Shown here piece by piece: positions 25,944 through 34,200 of a stretch of DNA of 64,000 bases (positions within the stretch are counted from its first letter, which is position 1; each line of letters begins with the position of its first letter). This DNA is from Rhizobium sp. ZPR4 (lineage in GTDB: Bacteria; Pseudomonadota; Alphaproteobacteria; Rhizobiales; Rhizobiaceae). The notes under the pieces were generated by a model, which worked only from the letters and a program-made list of their open reading frames with translations, was not told the origin of the DNA and did not search any database. The stretch covers positions 248,001-312,000 of the forward strand of contig NZ_CP157969.1 of the NCBI RefSeq assembly GCF_040215725.1, written 5' to 3'. Position numbers and translations under genes: made by a program.

Positions 25944-26783
25944 ATGAGTATCGCGCAGCTGAATGACTTGGACCGACCCCTCATGGAGGAAACCATCCGC
26001 CTCTACGAACATGAACCGGATCTGCAGAACTTGCCATCAATCCTCTTTGACGCGGTGGCCCGACTGATCGATGCCGATGTTGTCACGTATGCGGAGTTTC
26101 ATCACAAGAGCAAAGACTTTCGTGCCCTGGTTTCGGTGGAGGACGATCCCGCCGCGCGAGGAGCGGGCATGGCTGCCTACGCACGCCATATGCACAGCCA
26201 TCCTTTCTGGCAGAACACCCCAGAGTTTTATGGCGACCAGGCGCTGCGGGAATCAGATTTCTTCGATGACGAGACCTATCTCAACCTTCCGATCGTGAAA
26301 GAGGTCTTTCTGCCATCTCGAGCGCGACGGATCATGAAAATGATCATTGCGCATGACGATTATGTCGTCGACATCGCCGGGTTCAGAGTGATCGGGCGCC
26401 CCGCTTTCAGCGATCTCGAGCGTGATCGGTTGGTCGCTTTTCGTCCGCATATCGTTCGCAGCTATCGTCAAGCGCAAGAGCGCACGCTGGCCAAACTCAC
26501 GCCAATCGACCGACTGTGCATTGCGTTTCCACAGTTGAGCCCGCGTCAACTTGAAGTAGCCTCGTGGGTTGTTCAAGGAAAGTCCAACGAGGATATCGCC
26601 ACCATTCTAGATGTCGGCATCGATACGGTGAAGGCGCATGTCAAAGCGCTCTATAGCAGGATAGGCGCCGAGGGGCGCCTTGCCGCGGCCGTGATCGCTC
26701 ACACCACCCCACCATTTTCCGAGCTTCCACCCCTTTGGAAGCTGACGTCATCGGCTTGGGGCAGGCAACAAAGACCGATCTAG
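25944..26783 (+). CDS. LuxR-family transcriptional regulator
   Basis: The 279-residue product ends with a standard LuxR/FixJ helix-turn-helix at ~195-245: LSPRQLEVASWVVQGKSNED, then IATILDVGIDTVKAHVKALY. The ~190-residue N-terminus is a sensory region without the W/Y/D signature of acyl-homoserine-lactone binding. It resembles rhizobial LuxR solos with a PAS/GAF-like fold. ATG 25944 is chosen because GGAGGTGA sits 5-6 bases upstream; the ATG at 25929 overlaps that site. It is a solo regulator near the RHS locus, but nothing ties it to that locus beyond proximity. Confidence 0.88.
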   Translation: MSIAQLNDLDRPLMEETIRLYEHEPDLQNLPSILFDAVARLIDADVVTYAEFHHKSKDFRALVSVEDDPAARGAGMAAYARHMHSHPFWQNTPEFYGDQALRESDFFDDETYLNLPIVKEVFLPSRARRIMKMIIAHDDYVVDIAGFRVIGRPAFSDLERDRLVAFRPHIVRSYRQAQERTLAKLTPIDRLCIAFPQLSPRQLEVASWVVQGKSNEDIATILDVGIDTVKAHVKALYSRIGAEGRLAAAVIAHTTPPFSELPPLWKLTSSAWGRQQRPI

Positions 26784-27313
26784 CGTAGATCAGAGCTCAT
26801 TTATGGGCTTGGCTTTGATGGGATTTCGCTCTCCCAAGCAACAGTCAGGCAACAAGAACACCCAGATCGTGCTCGACGCCGAGTTCGGCTCGAAACAGAT
26901 CCTGCTTGGCCGTCCGCTCCGGCACCCCCCTTCAGATCGACGAGAAATCGAACATCCCGCGTTCCGGTGAGAAACATGTCTCCCAATGGGACACATCGAC
27001 CCGTAGTGCTCGGCAAAGCGACGCTCATCAGACCGATCCTTACCCTTTCGGGTAATGGCATCGCACCGCGAAAACGATCAAGGTCCTCAAGCCATTCGTT
27101 CAACCGCGAATGGCGCTGGCATCGAGGAGAAATGGCTATGACGCGCATAACTCCGCATGACCGACGTTTCATGAATGGCGCAAACGCGCCAGACGAACCG
27201 AACCGCGCCACACCGTGCGCCGACCGCTGCAGCCAGTCAGATACGCAGGAATAACGGCCGCGCCAATTCGCCGGCCCCGCCCTTCCACCCATTCCAAAAC
27301 GAGGATTTCAGCG
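26784..27313. other. 530-base region upstream of the repeat-protein/RHS pair
   Basis: Contains several short frames on both strands but none with a recognisable fold, composition or ribosome site. It likely carries the promoter of the 27314/28235 pair. GAGGA stands about 9 bases before ATG 27314. Confidence 0.45.
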
Positions 27314-28207
27314 ATGCCCCTGACCTATCAAACCATGAGTCTCAGCCCTATCCAGAACCATACCTTCACTTTCCCTGACACGATCAGCCAGTTCGCGGTC
27401 GGCATCTCGTCCTTCTACTTCGCTTTCAGCGAAGATCATCACGTCCAGCAGATCAGCCTCGCCCTCACGTCGAATCAGGTAGCACCCACACAGGTCTCCG
27501 TCGCTGTGAACGGCGTATTGAGCGATGCAAGCGGCAACACGGTCGACCTCAGCAAATCCTATGTGACCGTCGTGGTCGTCGCGTGGACGGGCGCAACCAC
27601 CACCAACCTGCTTTCCGCGCCGTTCTCCGTGGCGAGCGGATCCAACAACGAAAGTCCGCCGATCAGTCTGCCGGACTCGTTCCATTCCATACTGCAGGCC
27701 TGCATGAGCGGCTTTTATCTCGCCTATCCGCAGACCGATCATCATGTCCTGAATGTCAATGCTTCGGTCGGAAGCACGGCCAACGGTTCCGACGGATACA
27801 TCACGGTCACTGCGAATATGTCGGACGATTCGGGCAACACGGCGCAGAACCCGACGGGAACGGGGTTCCTGGTCGCAAGCTCCGACAAAATGCCCTCCTT
27901 CATCGTAGTGCCATACACGGCACAAAACGCCGGCCAGCAGACGATCCCCATGGGATCGGTGAAACTATCCGATGCCTTCGTGCTCCTGACCGGCTTCCAG
28001 GTACAGTTCCCAGACAATGATGATCACGAGATCAGCAATATTGGTGCTGGCCCGAATACCTGGGTCTGCCAGAGTGACGATACGGGCTCCAAGGTCGTGA
28101 GCTCGGGCGTCTGGGCCTGGATGGGCAACGACGATGGCGACACGCAGGACATGTCGCTGAGCAGCGCAAGCGTCATCGCGGTTGGCATTCTCGACCAGTC
28201 CGAATAG
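27314..28207 (+). CDS. Three-repeat beta-rich protein upstream of the RHS gene
   Basis: The 297-residue product lacks a signal peptide and consists of three related ~95-residue units. Each begins with a P/S-D-x-hydrophobic strand and carries an aromatic strand followed by an acidic-His motif: GISSFYFAFSEDHHVQQI, SGFYLAYPQTDHHVLNV and TGFQVQFPDNDDHEISNI. Between them are Ser/Thr/Asn-rich strands typical of extracellular beta-sandwich proteins. The third copy changes DHH to DDHE. It is 27 bases upstream of the 2849-residue RHS gene and surely co-transcribed. I recognise no named family. A partner, adaptor or co-delivered protein of the RHS product is a reasonable inference. Confidence 0.7.
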   Translation: MPLTYQTMSLSPIQNHTFTFPDTISQFAVGISSFYFAFSEDHHVQQISLALTSNQVAPTQVSVAVNGVLSDASGNTVDLSKSYVTVVVVAWTGATTTNLLSAPFSVASGSNNESPPISLPDSFHSILQACMSGFYLAYPQTDHHVLNVNASVGSTANGSDGYITVTANMSDDSGNTAQNPTGTGFLVASSDKMPSFIVVPYTAQNAGQQTIPMGSVKLSDAFVLLTGFQVQFPDNDDHEISNIGAGPNTWVCQSDDTGSKVVSSGVWAWMGNDDGDTQDMSLSSASVIAVGILDQSE

Positions 28208-28234
28208 CAACCCATCCTTGCTGGGGACCTTCCC

Positions 28235-31200
28235 ATGTCAGACTCCACCTCTCAACTTCCGCCGATCCGTACCTTCCAGTTCGATACCAGCGCCGTTGCG
28301 TCGCTTGACAGCAATGTCAACCAGTTCCGCGGCGACATTAATCTAACGCAGGCATTGCTGGCGATGCCAGGTCGACTGAGTGGTGACGGGCTGGATATAA
28401 CGGTGTCGTTGCTCTACCAGAGCAACGTCTATCGCGACGCGATGACATGGAACCGGGATGCGCCCACGAGCATAGCCGGACTGGGCTGGACCCTGCCTGC
28501 GACATTGATCGAGCTCGATGATGGCGGTGCCCCAACGCCAGGCACACGGCAATACACTTATGTGAGCGGGGGAATTCCCACGCCGCTTGCGCGGGAACCG
28601 GAAACCTCGAACCTTTTCGCGGTGGACGCGTTGCTCGCCAATGATCTTGAGGACGGCCAGCCCGTGCCGGCCGCCCTCCGCGCCGAATTTGTCCGTCGCG
28701 GCTTCAATCTGTCATCGGCGACGATGGTCTCCGCCACCTCCTCGACGGCATGGACCCTGTCCGATGACGACAACCAGCAGCTCTTTGACCTCGCGCTTGT
28801 CGACACCCAGCTTCAGGTCCTAGACGGAGGCGAGGCGTACCAGCTGGTCAACTACGCATTCCGCAAGATCCTCTACTATCCACCTTATGAACGATGGGTC
28901 GTCGTCAACGAAGACGGCCACCGAATGTCCTTCGGGGGGCTCGAAGCGCCCACGGCACAGGGTTACGCGACTTCAGTCGGTAACAGCATCGAGTGGGGCA
29001 TACGCTGGTCCCTTGATGGCGGAGCAGCCTCGGCCATATGGGAAGGTGCGAGCGACGTGACATCCGGCCAGTGCCAATATGCGCGGGTCTGGCATCTGGC
29101 CGTATGCTCGGTTCTCTGGGGCGATTCGATCGCATATGGCTATAATGAATGGGTGCGGGATCCGTCCACGGGGCTGATCCCGGACGCGGAGCAACCCGTG
29201 GGCGCCGGCGGCCTGCCCTACACCAAGGCCTGCTACCTCACCAGCATCACCGACGTGTTCGGCCGCAAGGCCGTCTTCCAGTATGGTGACAAGTTGTGGG
29301 ACGATTCCACGCCCGAGAGCGCGCGGGAATATGCCGATCCGCACAAGCTCAAGCCGGACATGACGGCGAACGCATACCAGGATCGGTACGAAACGAAATT
29401 CCTCGAAGGCATCGCCGTGCAGGACGTCACCGGTGCGTCGATGTTCAGCCTGGCGCTCGCCTATCTGCCGAGCCAGCCTGCCGGCGGGGATGACAGCCCC
29501 GTCGCCAACGTAACCTCCTATGCCGGCGCACTGTACGGCGACACCTGCAAGCGCTTCCTCACCGGCGTCACCTTCCAGAATGCTTCGGGAGAGGCCCTGC
29601 CCGGGCTCATCTTCGACTACTATTTCGATACCTCGCTGTCGGGATCGAGCCCGGGTGCTCTGAAATCCATCACCTATCCGCAAGGCGCCGTCGCCACCTA
29701 TACCTATACGCAGCAGCAGCTCGCAGTCTGCGAGCGGATGGTAAGCGTCGGACCGCCTTCGGACGATTTCCAGGGTGCGGAACCACGGGCCTTCTTCGGC
29801 TCCGATTATGTCGTCACCACCTGGTACAATACGAGCCAGGGCACGCTTTCATTGCAGGTCTACACGTGGCTTGGACGCTGGATCGAATGGTCGCTCACCG
29901 ATGATACTGTTCTCTTCAGCAGTGCCGACGGCCTCGACCTGACGACGCTTAACGTCGTCGCCAACGAAAATTTCTTCGCACTCTCCTTCACGAGCAGTAG
30001 CGAGACCGATCTTTACGTCTTCCAGAAGGATGTAGCCAGGCCAGGTCAATGGGTGCCGGCCACGGTCGACGGCACCACAACAGCGCCCAACCAGCCGACG
30101 CGAAGCTACGCGCCTTCGGGTGGAACAGTGGATGTCATCGGGGGCAACACCTTCCTGCTCGTCGTCTGCATGGACCCCGATCATTCGTCCTACGGCTACG
30201 ATCGGCTCACCTGGCGCTGGACCACGGCAAGCTGGACGCTCGAATCCTTCACGCTGTCGCAATATGCCTGGGCAACGGCGATGAACGAGTATCAGCTGAT
30301 CCTGGACGAGACGGGAAAGGCGGAATTGTCCTTCCTGTCACCCGGTCTCGTCTGGAGCCAACCGGCGATCCTTACGCTGCCCGATTTCAGCTTCGTATAC
30401 TACGACCGGGTGACGCTGGTGCCGTCCGCCTCCTTCGTGGTGATGAGCAACCTGCAGACCGACAATTCCCAGTCGCGCGGCTACGAACTCACCTTTCTTC
30501 AATGGGACGCGGCTTACGCATTCCCCTCGACCGTGACGAGCTTCACCTTCAACGACCGCCTGGAAGCGAGCGGCAGTTACAAGACGCCCTATATTCCGAC
30601 CATTATCGGCAACACGATGGTCGCGGTGGCCGCACATGTGCTGCGCTACAACGGCCAGACCTGGCTTGAGAATTCGCAGCTCGTGCCCGCAAGCCTGCCA
30701 TCGGGATCGCAGCAGCGCTATGCCTACGGTCCGGACTACGCGATCCAGATCATGGTGCCAGGCGGCGGCGTCGGAACCACCACGGCAAAGGTCCTGTCCT
30801 TCGATCCCGACGCGGACTCCTCGTCGTGGACGCGAAGCCCGGTCACGCCAGCGCAGGGGCTCTCAAACCCACCCGGCTATTCGGCGACGGCCAATTGGCC
30901 ATCCGCCGGTGGCGGAGACTTCATGAACATCGGCCAATATCTCTATTTCCGTGGAACAGCCACGGATTGGGATGACGTGCTGACCCAGTCTCCGAATGCT
31001 GACCTGCAGCAGCTGGTGAACCAGGCGCTCGGCTCCGCCGATGGCTATGTGCTGAATGCCGAGTCCGTCATCAACGAGGGGCCGACCTTCCTTGGGTATT
31101 ACGTCTATGACATCGCGGATTCGACAAACGATCAGGCCGCGGTGCTGGTACTCAAGAATGGCGGTGTCTACGGTGCGGCCCAGACACTCTCGTCGGAGCG

Positions 31201-34200
31201 CATCTACACGCCTGCCGAAAGCGTCCCCACCACGCCCGGACAGACACCGGGCGGACCGGAAGCGTTTACCGCATATCCGAGCACGGATCCGGATTTCGAC
31301 CACGCCTCGGCGATCCTCCTGCACCGCTATGCCGGCGACGCCATCGACGGAGCACTGACCCATTACGCGGTCACCAGCATCTCCATCACCGACGGTTTCG
31401 GGGCGACTGCCGCGACGACCTATTTTCCCGATCCCGATCAGGCTGCCTGCGATCCGACAGGGCTCGTGGTCAAGTATTATGAGGTCACGACCTACCCCGG
31501 CACCGCGGATGCTTCGCAACCGACCTATGGCTCCAAGGTAACGCGATATCTCAACGGCCTCGCAGTTGCTACCGGCGCAGACTACTACAACATGCTCGAC
31601 GGCTTGCTGCAAAGCGCGGAGACGCTCGACAGCCAGGGCAACTTGCTGGCCCAGACCCAGAATACATGGCAGGCTTACACAACTCGTACCTCCGACCCCT
31701 CCGACCCAGAAGCGCCGCTGCTGAACCTGAAGGGCGCCTACGTTCTTCAGATCCAGCAGATCAAGATGGAGGATGGCGTCGCCAGCACGCAGACGACAGG
31801 CTACGTCCCCGACGGTCTCGCCGCGCCCTTCTCCGGTCAGCCAGTATCGACACAGACGCTCGTCTATGGCGGCAGCGGCGCACAGGAAACCTTCACCACC
31901 ACCACGACCTACGGATATGAGATCGACGCGACGCTGCTTGCACAGCACATGCTGACCAAGGTGGCGCAATCTACGACCAGCTGGGCCTCGGGCAATGCCG
32001 CCGCGGTGCCGATCAAGGCAACCGCCATGACCTATGCCGGCTTCCCCAGCAGCTATGGGCAGGATGTGCTCGTCCCGGCGAGGGAGGCAACCTTTGCCTG
32101 GACGGGTACGGCGGCGATCGCTTTTCCGTTCTCCTCCTACAATCCTGGCTCTGTCCCGGACGGATGGCTTCGCAACTCGCTCATCCAAGGGCGCACCACC
32201 TCGGGCCAGCTTACCGAGATGGCGGATGCCTGCGGCGTCATTCAATCGACGCTCTACGGCACCGCGCCGGAGCTTCCGATCGCGCGCATCACCAATGCCT
32301 CGCTCTCGCGTGGGGAATGTGCCTATCTCGGCTTCGAACCTTACGAGAGCAACGCCGCGTGGACCATGCAGGGCACGCAACTCGTCACGGGCGACGCGCA
32401 CAGCGGAACGAACAGCCTAAGCCTGCCAGGCGGCGGGACAGCCATGCTTACCACGACGCTGACCCCTGCGAACATCTCCCAGAACTACCTGCTTGGCTTC
32501 TGGTATAAGACGCCGGCCGGCTTCTCGCCGGGCAACGACGCCGGCTTCAGCGTGGTCGTCATGGTCGATGGCCTGCTGACGGAGGTACTCGGCGTCTCAT
32601 TCGACGACACCGGCGGCGCTTGGACATACCGGACGCTGGGTATCCCGCTCATCGCGGGGCAGAGGTCCATCGAGCTGATCATCCAGGCCACCAACACCGC
32701 CGAAGATGCGGTGCTCATCGACGACGTACTGGTAACGCCGCTCGCAAGCAAGGTCTCCGTGCGCGCCTATGATACACCGACGCACCAGGTCACGGCGATG
32801 GTGGACTCGGCCGGGCATACGCTGCGGTGCATCTACGACAGCTTCCAGCGGCTGGTGGCCAAGGTGGGACCTCAGGAGCAGGTCAAGGAACTCGTTCAAG
32901 TCTCCCTGTCGCGCGCAGGCAATGCCACCGATATGTTCGATGCCGGCAACCCGAACGCCAATCTGTCGCTGGAACCCGCTGATGGCGGCACGCTGGAGAC
33001 CTTCTGCACAGGCGACGAATGGCAGGATCGCTGGCAGGCCAGCGCCACATCGACGAATTGGAACGTCTCCGGCGGCGCGCTGTCGCACACGGCAAGTGTG
33101 GGCGATACGCTCACCTGGCAAGGCTCTTCCCCCGCCACCTCGGCCCTTTATTTCGAGGTGCTCCCACTCGCGACGCTGGCCGGTCCACTGGCCGTCTCCT
33201 TCGCCCAGGGCTACCAGCTCGCCTTCGATCCGAATGCCGGCTACAGCTTCACCGATCCGAACGGCAAGACGGTTCAGACGCCGTTGACAAGCCCGCCGCA
33301 GATGGCGACGGAATGGCTCACGGTCTTCGGTGGTGGCCTCGTGCTGTTCTTCGGTGACGGTCAACTCCTGTTCAGCGCCAGTGTCCCCCTCGACAGCCTG
33401 GATCCGATCGCGATCTCGACCGGTCCGAACCTCCTCTCCTTCCGCAACCTGGCGATGGTCGCGGCGCCACGGGTATCGCTCTCCTACACCGACGCCTCCG
33501 GACAGGACCGCCAGAAGCAACAGCTTCTCGGTCAGGATGCCGCCATCTCCGCCACCATTCACGATCCGCTCGGCCGAACCGTGGCGGTCACCCGCATGGC
33601 CCCCGCCAGCTTCGGTGCGGACGCAGCATTGCCGGTACTGAGCTATCATCCGGACTTCGTCGACGTATCGAGCTTCCTTGCCGCGATGGATGGAAGCTGG
33701 GAGATGACTGGGGACTTGGCCGACTACTATGCCGGCCAGTCCGACGGGACCGTGCCACGCTCGGACGACGAGGGCTACCCGTATTTCGGCTACTTGCTCG
33801 AAGCCTCACCTCGAAAGCGACGCCTGGAGCAGGGACAACCCGGCAAGGCCTACGCAATCCACGACATCGACAGCACGGCACCGGCCGATCGCCAGACAAC
33901 GCAGTTCCTTTACGGACCGAACGACAGTTCGGCCTTCGATCTGCCGCAGGGAGACTATGTCGCCAACACGCTGATCAGCCCACTGAAGACGCAATCGCTT
34001 ACCCTGCGCGACACGATGGGCCGCAAGCTTGCCTCTTCGCTCACGGATATCGCCGGCGAAGTCGCGGGGCAAGGGCAAGCCATCGCCACCTTCGCCGATG
34101 CCGCGGGGGCAGCAGCGGCCACCCTGCAGACCCGCCAGCCGAATTTCTACACCAAGACGCCGCAGTCGGACCCTTCATCTTTCGTGAAGTCGCTGGTGCA

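Noticed and set aside
30863..32401. 512-codon open frame on the reverse strand
   Set aside because: Lies wholly inside the RHS gene; Arg/Gly-rich translation without any fold or motif; a GC-rich antisense shadow.
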